The notes below the pieces were generated by a model that saw only the letters and a program-made list of their open reading frames with translations, made no database searches and was not told the DNA's origin. This document shows positions 23,042-33,773 of a stretch of 64,000 nucleotides of DNA, one piece after another; positions within the stretch are counted from its first letter, which is position 1; every line of letters starts with the position of its first letter. The translations under genes were made by a program, and so were the position numbers. Location: contig OX352761.1 of the NCBI GenBank assembly GCA_947095585.1, forward strand, positions 87,754,779 through 87,818,778, written 5' to 3'. Source of the stretch: Nephrocerus scutellatus. Its lineage: Eukaryota > Arthropoda > Insecta > Diptera > Pipunculidae.

Positions 23042-23966
23042 TTAATTTAATAAAGGGCATTCCGCTTCTTGTTCCGCGGCTGCATACCGAAAATTTGTAT
23101 TACCTCCTGTGTCTTCCGCATAATTAGCTTTTGGTATTCGTTTGATTTGAGTAGGATCTACATTCATAGGCTCAAATTTTTGGGGTTGTTGTCTATAGTT
23201 GTTGGGGTTATAGTTTCTGTTATAATTGTTATTATTTTGTCTTTGGTAATTGTTTTGATTGTTTGGCACGCACGTTTGTAATTATTTCTGAAGGGGTTAT
23301 TTGGGGTTTTAAAATTATTACTATTTTTGTGCTCATACCTATTTTCTAATTTTTTATTATAGTGTTTTTGTTTTTCTGTCACATCGTTATTTTGTCTTAT
23401 CCTGCACTATTTAACTCATAAAGTACTAACTCCATGGTGCTTGGTTTTGGAACATAGAGGATTGTCCTCATATGAGTTGGCAGTTTTTCTTTAAGGAATT
23501 AAGTGCCGCTTGGTTATTTCTAGGAATATCTAAGAGGTTATTTTCTTGTTGGCATTTTTGATTTAATGAAGAGAGGGTTTTCTGAATGTAGTTATAAAAT
23601 TTTATAACATCTCCTCTGTACTGAGAATTTCTCAATTCCTCGTATAATTGGTTGCTATTTTTGAATCCAGCGAAATTTTCTATAAGCATAGCTTTAATAT
23701 CTGTCCATGTCGTTAAATGCGTATGAATTTCTATACTTTGTCGTGCCCTACCTATAAATTTCGATTTTAACAAATTAATGCACATTTTTTGACCCTGGTC
23801 ATTGTATTCTAATAAAGTCGGAATAATGTCATCGATATTTTGAATAAAAATTGGAAGATCTTCCGTTCTTTCATCAACAGTATTAAGTCTTTCTATGTAT
23901 TTTAATGGGTTTAATTGTAGACTTTTTAAAACTACATTATTATTATTAATATTATTATTATTTCCT
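23042..23966 (-). pseudogene. gag: TE-A copy 2 gag, N-terminally deleted
   Basis: The gag body reads from 23468 to about 23966 and the Asn-rich tail at 23042-23269, with the same frame changes as copy 1. At about 23966 gag homology stops (after the Asn/Gln-rich stretch) and runs straight into leader sequence. The start codon region seen in copy 1 (9390-9402) is therefore deleted. Confidence 0.75.
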
Positions 23967-24315
23967 AGTTGTGGTTTACTTTAAATTATTTCCTCTCTAT
24001 GAGGTTTCGTAACATTAATTATTTTAGCTTATCTTATAATTTACTAAATAATTTATGTTTCAATATTCGATTTTCGTTCAAATAATTCGATTTTCGTTCG
24101 AATAATTTTTTATCACTAAATTCGGTCAAGTGGTTTTCACTTTTCACTTTATTTAGTGTTTAAAGATTGAATTTGTTTTAATGTAATTGATGATATTCGT
24201 TCATCAGTTGAACAATTTTCACTTTCAATGTTTCACGCGTTTTGCCAATTTTTGCGTTTTTGTTCGTTTCACGGATTGACTTTTTAAATTAAAAGATATT
24301 CGTTATATTTAGTCA
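23967..24315 (-). other. TE-A leader
   Basis: AT-rich untranslated leader with repeated TTCGATTTTCGTTC-like segments. No gene is seen. The TE-F leader (60373-60630) has similar AATGAAAATCG-type repeats. Confidence 0.55.
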
Positions 24316-24333
24316 ATCCTACCGACTGCGCCA
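24316..24333 (-). other. Primer-binding site of TE-A, tRNA-Ser type
   Basis: The minus strand reads TGGCGCAGTCGGTAGGAT, the primer site of 17.6/297-like elements, complementary to the 3' end of insect tRNA-Ser. The identical 18-mer is at 60355-60372 in TE-F. Confidence 0.75.
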
Positions 24334-24334
24334 A

Positions 24335-24415
24335 TTTTAATAAAGGATTCACGTTTATTTAAAAAAAACAATATTTTTAATTTTTCAAAACGGATCTTTA
24401 TTATTGTAACGAATG
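24335..24415 (-). repeat. Remnant of TE-A 5' LTR
   Basis: The last ~80 bp of an LTR-A adjoining the primer site, diverged from the 3' LTR end in several positions. LTR homology stops at 24415. The next ~45 bases (24416-24461) match nothing else here. Confidence 0.6.
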
Positions 24416-25766
24416 ATTGCGAGCAGTGTTGGTTGAACCGTCGTCGCGAGCAGTTCATTGTTCCGTTAAGGTGGCAAATACTTAAAGGGATGATTCCTTG
24501 GTTAATTTCGTGAGTCGTTTTTTCGTCTATTTTCACCCCCTGCGGTGTACGTAGCGTTTTAATGCGAAGAGATGTTTTTTTGACCTTACATCACTTCACA
24601 CCCTGTAACTCTTGAACGCTTCTAGCTACAAGGCCACTGTTGGTCATTTTTGAAAGAAAATTAAATTTATAAGATCAAATAATAAACATTTTCTTAACTT
24701 CTTGAAACTGTTACCGATATAAACGTCTTCAAAATCCAAAAATTTTTTTTCTTTTCTTAAATTTTATTTTCAAACGCGAATATTTCGAAAATCGCTCCCG
24801 GATAATTTTTTTTTTGACAAATGCAATAATAAAGCCTATTCAATTTTCTACAAATCCACATCACAATATTTATGCATTCGGTCAACAGGAGCAGGGCTAA
24901 AAGTGAAAGTTTCTAAAATGAACAAAGACGTACTTTTGACCTTACATGACTTCACACCCTATAACTCTTGAACCCTTCCAGACACAAGGTTACTATTAAT
25001 CTTTTTTGAAAGAATAGTACATTTTTAAGATCAAACAATGTACATTTTTTTAAATTATTTTAGCCATACCGATATAAAGGTCGTCAAATTCAAAACAACA
25101 TTTTTTAAAATTATTTTTACCAACACGATTATTTCGAGAAATACTCTTGGATAAATTTTTTTGATAAATACAGTATTGAAGCCTGTTTAAATTCCTACAA
25201 ATACATGGCAAAATATTTATGCATTCTGTCAACAAGAGCGAGATAGTGCGGGTTGTGTTACTACTACTACGCATAAGAAGGGTACCAAGAAGGACCTAAT
25301 TTTGTGAGTCGATTTCACAACATCGAATGGACACATAAAATTGGTGGTCAAAATGGACACATGTAAATGGTGACCACTCACAAAATTAGGTCCTTTTGGC
25401 TATGCCAGATTATGCACTGGAGTGAACTGGCAAGGGTGCATCCGTTCTACGTGTAATTTTGTTGCACTCTTGCTACGGGAACACTGAGACGTCATGCAAC
25501 TCTTCTTATACGTAATAGTAGGTAACATAATCCGCACTATCTCCCTCTTTTTGACTGAATGCACAAATATTTTGATATGGATTTGTAGGAGATTGAATAG
25601 GCTTTAATACCTCATTTGTCAAAAAAATGTATCCGATAGCATTTCTCTAATTAATCGTGTTTGTGAATACAATTTTTAAAAAAAAAATTTAATTTTGAAG
25701 GCCTTCATATCGCTATCTCTTAAATAATTTAAAAAAATGTAGATTGTTTGATCTTAAAAATGTACT

Positions 25767-26176
25767 TGTTACGACCATAACATACCGACAATCGCCTATA
25801 ATTCTAAACATTTTCTCAACTCAGCACATTTTATTTTCCCAGCAAAATATAGATAACGTACACCTTGCATACTGCTGTTTTCGCTGTGTGACATATTCCC
25901 ACAGTTTTCTGTTGCCCTCAGCACATTCTCTGGGAAAACATTTTCTCAGCCAATATGCAAAATGCATGGTGTCTTATTGCTGTCTGGGTACGTGTTATTT
26001 TTGCTTTAATTTATCAATCTGAAAATTGTACAATTAGCATTAAATTAGTATATAAGAGCACAATTCAATTAAAGTAAATCAGTTCCTTTTTAGAAACCAA
26101 ACCGTATTTTATTTATTGGCTTCCCCCCACCAGTGGTAAGGGGTCATTAAATAAATATCATAAAACCATCATAACA
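25767..26176 (+). repeat. 5' LTR of the roo-like element
   Basis: 410 bp, TGTTACGACC...CATCATAACA. It contains a TATA box, an Inr and an AATAAA signal near 26150. Confidence 0.92.
26049..26086 (+). promoter_or_regulatory. Core promoter in the roo-like LTR
   Basis: TATATAAG at 26049-26056 and ATCAGTT at 26078-26084, about 30 bases apart. The latter matches the insect initiator TCAGTT. The same pair is present in the 3' LTR. Confidence 0.65.
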
Positions 26177-26178
26177 TT

Positions 26179-26192
26179 TGGTCCTTCGAGCC
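26179..26192 (+). other. Primer-binding site of the roo-like element, tRNA-Tyr
   Basis: TGGTCCTTCGAGCC lies two bases after the LTR. It is complementary to the CCA-tailed 3' end of tRNA-Tyr (GGCUCGAAGGACCA), as I know that tRNA. Confidence 0.7.
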
Positions 26193-26364
26193 AACAAAAG
26201 CGTAACCAGGGCTTCTACACTGGTTTTAAAACATTAAGTTGAACTCAACTTGTTCTAGCGTTACCAAGGCTTACATTGGTAGATTTTTTTTGTGAAGCGT
26301 TGCCAGGGCTAAGTACACTGGTAGTGAAGTGCAAAAAAAACAGTACAACCAACAGTGCTAAAAA

Positions 26365-29300
26365 ATGGAGGACTGCGAAGTCTTCGTTATTGTTGCTAGG
26401 CAGAAAAGCTTAGCACAAGAGTTGGAAAGAGCGCAAATAAATTTCGGAAAAGATAGCGCGTCTCGGAAAACCCTACGGTACAAGGAAGATCGACTTGCAA
26501 AAATCGACGAAATTTGGAAGGAATTCGATGAAAACCATGAAAAAATTCTAGTTGTGACAAAGCCTGATACTCCATATATGCAGAGAAACACATATGATAT
26601 CGTTAAAGCCCTATACAAAAAGTTAAGAACGGACTTGGAAAACATTGTTCCACAAACTGAAGATATCGAAATCCAAAAGGTGATCCCCAAGACCTCAAAA
26701 GACGACACACAGCGGCTGCGTTTAAGAAAATTAGACATCAAAATTGGAGCTATAATAAGAACGATAGAATCTTTTGAGCGGACATTTCAAAACTACTCGA
26801 AAGAAGTGCACGAGTACCAGCAAAGAGTTCTTCTAGATCAATGGAAATCCCTGACCGAATTACATGAAGAATTTCTTTCAAATGCAAGTGATCAAGATTA
26901 TAAGACCTCATACGTAACTGAAAAGCGGTATGAAGGTGTGCAAGAAGATATCAACAACTGCCTATTTCAAATGGCCTCAAAATCCTCGGAAACTAAAATC
27001 ATCAAGGAGTCGCCTTCTAGCTCAGAAGTTCGACTACCTCAGTTAAAAATTCCCATATTCAGGGGGGACTACTTAGAATGGCAGTCATTCTGTGATATTT
27101 TCACAACCATCATTCATAAAAAAACTACTCTTGGGATCACAGAAAAAATGGAGTATTTAAAAACACATTTGGAGGGCGAGCCGTTGCAGTTAATACAACA
27201 TTTCACAATATCAAGTGAAAACTACGCTAATGCTTGGGAAACATTAAAAAAGCGATACGACAACGAGAGGAAGATCGTATCAATGCACTTAGACAGGATG
27301 TTTAAAACTGGATACCATGGCAATCAATCTTCTGCAAGTCATCTAAAAACTATCTTAGATTCAACTAAAGAAGGCCTTGCGGCTCTGAAAAACATGGGAT
27401 TCGAGACATCATCCTGGGGGCCAATAATAGTTCATCTCATCGTAAAAGGATTGGACCCGGAAAGCAGAAATCTTTTTGAGCAAGGGATTAAAAGTCCAAA
27501 CAAGGTTCCCTCACAAGAAGAACTCTTTGAGTTCCTTGCCAGAAGATATCAAGCATTAGAAGTCTTAGCTCCATCTCGTAAAAAACTGCATAAAGAAGAA
27601 AACAAAGGTCCTGTTCGTAGTTACCACCTAGCAACAAGGTTCAGCTGCATAATTTGTAAGGGTGATCACAACATTTACTCTTGCAACAAGTTTATGGGCT
27701 GGACACCAAAAGAAAGATACGAACAGGTTAAACAGGCCAAGGTTTGCGTCAATTGTTTACGGCATGATAAGAAGGTTGCTTGCTCTAGTCTACGAACATG
27801 TAAGCTGTGCAATAAAAAGCACCACACACTGCTACATCAAGAAAACCATAATGTGGAAAAAAGACATATCAATGAGGCTACTTCTACCTCAACTCAAGCA
27901 TCCATGGTGCAGTCACACCATGCTCATCAAAATCAGGGTGTTCTTCTCGCCACAGCCATTATAAACGCAACAAACATTTACGGACATAGCAGGGAACTGA
28001 GGGCGCTGATAGATCCAGGTTCACAAGCGACACTAATAACTGAAGCGGCAGTTCAATCATTACGTCTCCCGAAACAGAAGGTACACACAGAAATCAGTGG
28101 ATTAGGAGCAACTGATGCCGGAACAGCCCGAAGCAAGGTTGAGGTCGCAATCCAACCGAGATTCACATCAAACTTCAAAATTTCTGTTTCTGCGCTTGTG
28201 TTACCGACCCTTACTAAGCTCATGCCTGATAGAAACATAGTCAAGTGCATGCCAAATCAACTAAAGGGCCTCGTACTTGCCGATCCAACATACGCTATCC
28301 CTGGACCTATTGACATGATAATAGGAGCCGATGTGTATGGAGACATCATACAGAATGGAATTAAAAGAGGTATCAAAGGATCCCCCATCGCTCAAAAATC
28401 ACAACTAGGATGGATCATCACAGGTCGGACATCGGTGAGGGATCAAAACATAAAAATCGTAGGATTGGTCGCTCAAACAACACTAGAGAACCAACTTAAA
28501 CGATTTTGGGAACTCGAGCAAATCCCCGAGAGGAATCATCTAACACAACTAGAACAGCGTTGCGAAGATAACTACAAAGAAACTTATCATCGAGAAAAAG
28601 GTGGCAGATACATAGTTAGCATTCCATTCAATCAAGAGTTGATGCAAAAGCATAACATTGGTGCATCACGGGACCGAGCGGTAGCCAGACTACTTCAGCT
28701 AGAAAAACGATTAGTCGGCGACCCAAAGTTAAGAGTTGAATACACAAAATTCATGGACGACTTTATGAACCTTGGGAATATGGTCAAAACTAAGGACTAT
28801 AACCCTCTAGACAACAATATCTATTACATGCCACATCATGCTGTCTTTAAACCGGACAGTTTTACTACGAAACTACGCGTTGTGTTTGACGCATCATCGA
28901 AGACATCTAGTGGAACAAGCCTTAATCAATTGATGCTCATTGGTCCAAGATTACAAGAAGACCTAACAAAAATGATCATGCGCTGGCGAAGACACCGATA
29001 CGTATATACAGCGGATATCGAAAAAATGTACCGCCAAATTAAGGTCATCGCTCATCATCAGGACTATCAACGTATCGTGTGGAGGAATTCGACCAACGAA
29101 CCAATTAAGGACTTCAAGCTAACGACTGTTACATACGGCACAGCATCAGCACCGTATTTAGCTGTAAGGACTCTTCATCAATTGGCCTTAAATGAACAAC
29201 AACGTTATCCAATCGCATCCAAAATTGTGAGAAATGATTTCTACGTGGATGATGTCATGTCTGGAGGAAATACACTAGCTGAATGTAAAGAAGCTCAACA

Positions 29301-32300
29301 TCAATTAATTAATTTACTGAACAGTGGCGGCTTTCATCTAAGAAAATGGGCCACTAATCACAAGGAATTATTTGTGTCAGACCAAAAAGACAATAATCAG
29401 TGCTGCATCAACTTGGACAAGGAAGAGGTTGTTAAAACTCTAGGAATCCATTGGAATCCATCAACAGACACATTCCTATTCAGAGTAAACCTTATCAAAT
29501 CAACATGTAAACATGACACCTCAACTAAGCGTGCCACACTTTCTGAAATAGCACGTCTCTTCGATCCATTAGGATGGCTCGCGCCCATCACCATTACTGC
29601 GAAGATGTTAATGCAGCGAATTTGGAAGGCTGAGCTTGGTTGGGATGAGCCATTAACTTCTGAGCTACAGCAATGCTGGAATCAATTCAAAAGAGATCTC
29701 CCATTAGCCGAATCTATCAAAATTCCCAGGTGGATTGGTGCATATGATTCCCTGAATCTAGAGCTGCATGGATTTTGTGATGCCTCTGATGGAGCCTATG
29801 CTGCTGTTATATATTCAAGAATTACTGGTCAAAATGGAATGCACAAGACTACTGTACTTACATGCAAGACACGAGTAGCACCCATTAAGAAGAAGCTCAC
29901 TATACCAAGGATGGAACTTTGTGGAGCACACCTATTGTCGAAATTGCTGACTGAAATGAGGCAAGTTTTTGGTACTCCGACAGATAATGTGTATGCCTGG
30001 ACGGATTCAACCATCGTCTTAGCCTGGATAAAAAAAGGATCATCACATGAAAAGGTGTTTATCTCTAACAGAGTTGCTCAAATACACGAAAACACAGAGC
30101 CAAGCTCATGGGGACATATAAGGTCAGCTGAAAATCCAGCAGACTGTGCATCAAGAGGTGTTACACCCATTCAACTAAAATTTCATCCCCTGTGGTGGAG
30201 TGGACCAGCATGGCTTCAAAAAGATTCTGTTCATTGGCCTAAACATCCGGAATCACTCGCAACATCAGAGTGTTCCGTAGTTGATTATGTTGCATCAACA
30301 GTTGCCGTAGCATCCACCATCGAAGAAAACGACATTTGCAAACGATTTTCTTCTTACACTAGATTGATTCGATCTATAGCTTATTGCAACCGATTTGCTT
30401 TCAATGTGAGGAACTACAAGGAAGCCAGACGAATTGAGCATTTAACCACCACGGAGCTGGAAGAAGCTCAAATATCGGTAATCCGATTAGTTCAGCAACT
30501 GGAGTTTCGAGAAGAATTCTTGTGTCTACAGAATCGCAACACTCTGCCTAAAAAGAGTAAGCTGCTGGCCTTAGCTCCACGCCTAGATGTACATAATCTC
30601 TTGGTGGTCGGAGGTAGACTTGAAAACGCAAATATGTCGGAGAAGGAAAGACATCCATACATACTACCACGCAACAGTAGATTTACTAAATTGCTAATCA
30701 AACATATTCATGAGAAAACGCTGCATGGAGGAATTCAACTACTCTTAGCCACACTTCGCCAGTCGTTCTGGGTGATTCAAGCTAAATCTGCAGCACGTCA
30801 AATCATTCACAATTGCGTGCGATGTCACCGCTTCAATGCAGCCTCTAGAATCCAGATTATGGGAATGCTTCCAACTCCACGAGTCACACCATCCCGTCCA
30901 TTTACACACACAGGCATTGACTATGCCGGACCAATTCAAATCCTAATTTCCAAAGGCAGAGGGAATCGAACAACGAAGGGCTATATTGCAGTGTTCGTAT
31001 GCTTAGCAACTAAGGCCATACATCTTGAACTGGTCAGCGATCTCACTTCAGAAGCGTTTATTGCAGCTGTTAGAAGATTCATATCCCGAAGAGGATTTTG
31101 CGCTCACTTCTACAGTGACTGCGGAACAACATTCGTAGGAGCAAACAAGGAATTACAGCAGCAGCTTAAATTTGTGATCGCTCAAAGCAACAAGGAAGCC
31201 GCAGATAACCTGATTACACATGGAGTCCAGTGGCACTTTATCCCGCCAGCTGCACCACACTTCGGTGGTTTGTGGGAAGCTGGTGTAAAATCTATGAAGT
31301 ACCATCTAAAACGGGTCATCGGAGATACTACCTTGACATTTGAAGAGCTGTCCACCATATTAACGCAAGTGGAAGCCTGTTTAAATTCTCGTCCATTAGT
31401 CGCAATAAGCAATGATCTTGACGACAACCCCATACTTACGCCTGGACACTTTCTCATTGGCTCTGCCTTAAATGCCTTACCTGATCCCAGACTGGACCAA
31501 ACGAAAAGTTATCGTTCACGCTGGAGATTGATACAAAAAATTACTCAAGATTTTTGGCAAATATGGTCATCAGATTATTTGGCGCAACTTCAACAGAGAT
31601 CCAAATGGAAAGAAGTACATAAAAACATTTCCATTGGTGACATAGTACTAATCAAGGACGATCGGTTACCACCAACTAAGTGGAATTTAGCCAAGATAAC
31701 AGAGCTACATCCAGGAAAAGATCACAATGTCCGTGCAGTAACAGTCTATTGCAACAAAAGGCATGCAAAACGACCATTATCAAAACTATGCCCGTTACCG
31801 ATTGAAACTGATAAGGAAGAACCAGAAGACAGTAGAACAACGACCGAAGCTAATACGGGAAGGTCAACGCTGGAACACAAGGACGTCAATTCCTTAGTGG
31901 CAAGGACATGTTTTAAGCCCCTTTTCTGGTTGTGCATCATAGCTATCGCAATTAGTTCGATAGCTTCTCAACAAATCGCTAACAGTTTCGAAATTATACC
32001 ATTTGAAACACAACCCGGTATATATTTTGAAGACATCGGTCGAGTAAATATGATCGTCAGTTCCTGGAAGACCATAGTATTCTTTAATCTCACAACGTAC
32101 TGGTCAGAATACTACATGTACAAAAAGTGTTTAAAACACATGAAGGAGATTTGTGCGACAACACCTTTGACACAAACAAATTCATTGTTATGCAATAACA
32201 CCTTAGAGCTATTTGAGCGTCAGCTTCAGCAAATAGACCTAAACAACGAAGTACTGCTGCACGCAAACAATGAATCACCACCACAGAGATCGAAACGATC

Positions 32301-33750
32301 ACCGTTTGATTTTATTGGAACAATTACAAATGAGCTATTCGGCATTCTGGATCAACGATTCGCAAGCCAGTACGAAGAAACTATCGAAAGGATTAAAAAC
32401 AACGAGCAACATCTACTGAACCTGACGAAAAATCAAACCACTATCATAGATTCAACGTTAAATATCTTCAAAACACAATATGTTTCGACCAATCGACAGT
32501 TGAAGGTACTTACCAACATGATATCAGCACTAGACAATCAGAAGAACGACGAACATGTGTTCCAAATATTCATATCGACTGCGTTTCCAAGTATTTTGAC
32601 AATGATACATTATCAAAACACGCAAAACGTCCTGCTTAATGCTGTATTAGCTACACATCGTGGTCAAATACACCCATTAATATTGACAGTTCAACAACTC
32701 AAAACGGAATTGGCCCGCATCCATGACCACATTCCAAGGACTATGATGATACCTGGAGATCGGCACCATGAGTCAATCCTTCAACTGTACAAGGCCTTGC
32801 AGCCAAGGGCACGTGTTACAGAGAAAAACATCATTATTGAGCTCACCCTGCCGCTTTTGTACAATGAAGAGTTCAAGGTGTACAAGGTCCTTCCAGTACC
32901 CACATTGCATAACAAAACTTTTACGTTCATCGAACCGTCATCAGACTACATGATTGTTAATCTCCAAGGCGATCATTATTATCCGATGAACGAAAACGCA
33001 TTCTCTTCATGCGACCGAAGAGCCCTGGACTTTTACTGGTGCGAGATGCAACATCCACTATACACAGCCGGGTCAACTGTATGTTCCTGTGAAATAAACC
33101 TCTTAAGGCATATAAATGAACTGCCTAGTTCATGCGTTACTCGATCAGTGCCACCACAAAGTTTTTGGGTCCAAATGCACCACACAAACACATGGATATT
33201 CAGTATTCAAAATGAAATCAGCATAGATGTCGCATGCAGTTCAACTGTAGTTCCAGCCAAGTTATCAGGAAGTGGTATTTTGAAACTAAATCCAAACTGT
33301 AGAATCCATCAGACAACAATGATATTGTTTGGCAAGCAGACCATCACAACACGACTTCAATCTTCGTACTTGCCTATCCAGAATATCTCTGATCAATTGG
33401 TTCGATTCAGCTATAAGCCAGAAAATGTCCCAGTATTAACGTCGGACATTACACAGCAAAATCTCAAAATACAACAAGACATCGCCTTACAAAGAAGTCA
33501 AGAAACTTTACTGCACGAAGTACGAACACAAAAAATTCACCAATATTCCCTAAGCGGAATTGTCACACTCCTGACAATTGTGTTCATTATCGTCATAATC
33601 ATAAGAAGGCTGCCACGGAAAAAACCAGAGGTAACCCTTCAATTAACCCATCAGCCTGAACCAGCACCTAGAAGAATGGAAAGAAGAGCCTCATCAGCAA
33701 GACAGTTTCAGCCAACAACAATGTTCTTGGACGAACAGTTTGCAGTTTAA
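26365..33750 (+). CDS. BEL/Pao Gag-Pol-Env polyprotein, intact
   Basis: 2461 codons, ATG in AAAAAATGG context. Domains by residue: DUF1759-type gag about 222-365 (LPQLKIPIFRGDYLEW); Cys/His cluster 427-490; aspartic protease about 546 (ALIDPGSQATLI, with Pro where Ser or Thr is more usual); Pao-type RT about 850-1000 with YTADIEKMYRQI and YVDD near 958; RNase H about 1132-1260 (FCDASDGAYAAV, WTDSTIVLAWI); integrase zinc domain about 1442-1490; DDE core with GIDYAGPI, SDCGTTF and GGLWEAGVKS; DUF5641-type end about 1733-1797. From about 1845 an envelope follows: hydrophobic leader, furin-type RSKR at 1975-1978 followed by SPFDFIGTITNELFG, and a C-terminal membrane segment about 2394-2418. No stop or frameshift occurs. 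An env fused in the same frame is characteristic of roo. Confidence 0.93.
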   Translation: MEDCEVFVIVARQKSLAQELERAQINFGKDSASRKTLRYKEDRLAKIDEIWKEFDENHEKILVVTKPDTPYMQRNTYDIVKALYKKLRTDLENIVPQTEDIEIQKVIPKTSKDDTQRLRLRKLDIKIGAIIRTIESFERTFQNYSKEVHEYQQRVLLDQWKSLTELHEEFLSNASDQDYKTSYVTEKRYEGVQEDINNCLFQMASKSSETKIIKESPSSSEVRLPQLKIPIFRGDYLEWQSFCDIFTTIIHKKTTLGITEKMEYLKTHLEGEPLQLIQHFTISSENYANAWETLKKRYDNERKIVSMHLDRMFKTGYHGNQSSASHLKTILDSTKEGLAALKNMGFETSSWGPIIVHLIVKGLDPESRNLFEQGIKSPNKVPSQEELFEFLARRYQALEVLAPSRKKLHKEENKGPVRSYHLATRFSCIICKGDHNIYSCNKFMGWTPKERYEQVKQAKVCVNCLRHDKKVACSSLRTCKLCNKKHHTLLHQENHNVEKRHINEATSTSTQASMVQSHHAHQNQGVLLATAIINATNIYGHSRELRALIDPGSQATLITEAAVQSLRLPKQKVHTEISGLGATDAGTARSKVEVAIQPRFTSNFKISVSALVLPTLTKLMPDRNIVKCMPNQLKGLVLADPTYAIPGPIDMIIGADVYGDIIQNGIKRGIKGSPIAQKSQLGWIITGRTSVRDQNIKIVGLVAQTTLENQLKRFWELEQIPERNHLTQLEQRCEDNYKETYHREKGGRYIVSIPFNQELMQKHNIGASRDRAVARLLQLEKRLVGDPKLRVEYTKFMDDFMNLGNMVKTKDYNPLDNNIYYMPHHAVFKPDSFTTKLRVVFDASSKTSSGTSLNQLMLIGPRLQEDLTKMIMRWRRHRYVYTADIEKMYRQIKVIAHHQDYQRIVWRNSTNEPIKDFKLTTVTYGTASAPYLAVRTLHQLALNEQQRYPIASKIVRNDFYVDDVMSGGNTLAECKEAQHQLINLLNSGGFHLRKWATNHKELFVSDQKDNNQCCINLDKEEVVKTLGIHWNPSTDTFLFRVNLIKSTCKHDTSTKRATLSEIARLFDPLGWLAPITITAKMLMQRIWKAELGWDEPLTSELQQCWNQFKRDLPLAESIKIPRWIGAYDSLNLELHGFCDASDGAYAAVIYSRITGQNGMHKTTVLTCKTRVAPIKKKLTIPRMELCGAHLLSKLLTEMRQVFGTPTDNVYAWTDSTIVLAWIKKGSSHEKVFISNRVAQIHENTEPSSWGHIRSAENPADCASRGVTPIQLKFHPLWWSGPAWLQKDSVHWPKHPESLATSECSVVDYVASTVAVASTIEENDICKRFSSYTRLIRSIAYCNRFAFNVRNYKEARRIEHLTTTELEEAQISVIRLVQQLEFREEFLCLQNRNTLPKKSKLLALAPRLDVHNLLVVGGRLENANMSEKERHPYILPRNSRFTKLLIKHIHEKTLHGGIQLLLATLRQSFWVIQAKSAARQIIHNCVRCHRFNAASRIQIMGMLPTPRVTPSRPFTHTGIDYAGPIQILISKGRGNRTTKGYIAVFVCLATKAIHLELVSDLTSEAFIAAVRRFISRRGFCAHFYSDCGTTFVGANKELQQQLKFVIAQSNKEAADNLITHGVQWHFIPPAAPHFGGLWEAGVKSMKYHLKRVIGDTTLTFEELSTILTQVEACLNSRPLVAISNDLDDNPILTPGHFLIGSALNALPDPRLDQTKSYRSRWRLIQKITQDFWQIWSSDYLAQLQQRSKWKEVHKNISIGDIVLIKDDRLPPTKWNLAKITELHPGKDHNVRAVTVYCNKRHAKRPLSKLCPLPIETDKEEPEDSRTTTEANTGRSTLEHKDVNSLVARTCFKPLFWLCIIAIAISSIASQQIANSFEIIPFETQPGIYFEDIGRVNMIVSSWKTIVFFNLTTYWSEYYMYKKCLKHMKEICATTPLTQTNSLLCNNTLELFERQLQQIDLNNEVLLHANNESPPQRSKRSPFDFIGTITNELFGILDQRFASQYEETIERIKNNEQHLLNLTKNQTTIIDSTLNIFKTQYVSTNRQLKVLTNMISALDNQKNDEHVFQIFISTAFPSILTMIHYQNTQNVLLNAVLATHRGQIHPLILTVQQLKTELARIHDHIPRTMMIPGDRHHESILQLYKALQPRARVTEKNIIIELTLPLLYNEEFKVYKVLPVPTLHNKTFTFIEPSSDYMIVNLQGDHYYPMNENAFSSCDRRALDFYWCEMQHPLYTAGSTVCSCEINLLRHINELPSSCVTRSVPPQSFWVQMHHTNTWIFSIQNEISIDVACSSTVVPAKLSGSGILKLNPNCRIHQTTMILFGKQTITTRLQSSYLPIQNISDQLVRFSYKPENVPVLTSDITQQNLKIQQDIALQRSQETLLHEVRTQKIHQYSLSGIVTLLTIVFIIVIIIRRLPRKKPEVTLQLTHQPEPAPRRMERRASSARQFQPTTMFLDEQFAV

Positions 33751-33773
33751 GAGATCAGGCGGCGGCCCCAGCA

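Larger units (their letters stand above)
17831..24415 (-). mobile_element. TE-A copy 2, 17.6/297-like errantivirus, nearly full length
   Basis: The minus-strand order is partial 5' LTR, tRNA-Ser primer site, leader, gag, protease, RT/RNase H, integrase, env, 3' LTR. It is nearly identical to copy 1 over shared parts, including shared frameshifts. Gag lacks its first part. The surviving 5' LTR end is visibly diverged from the 3' LTR end. RT is uninterrupted, unlike in copy 1. Confidence 0.85.

Noticed and set aside
24416..24461. Short GCGAGCAGT repeats between LTR-A and the foldback as a regulatory site
   Set aside because: Only two imperfect copies in about 45 bases with no match elsewhere in the window, too little to support a claim.
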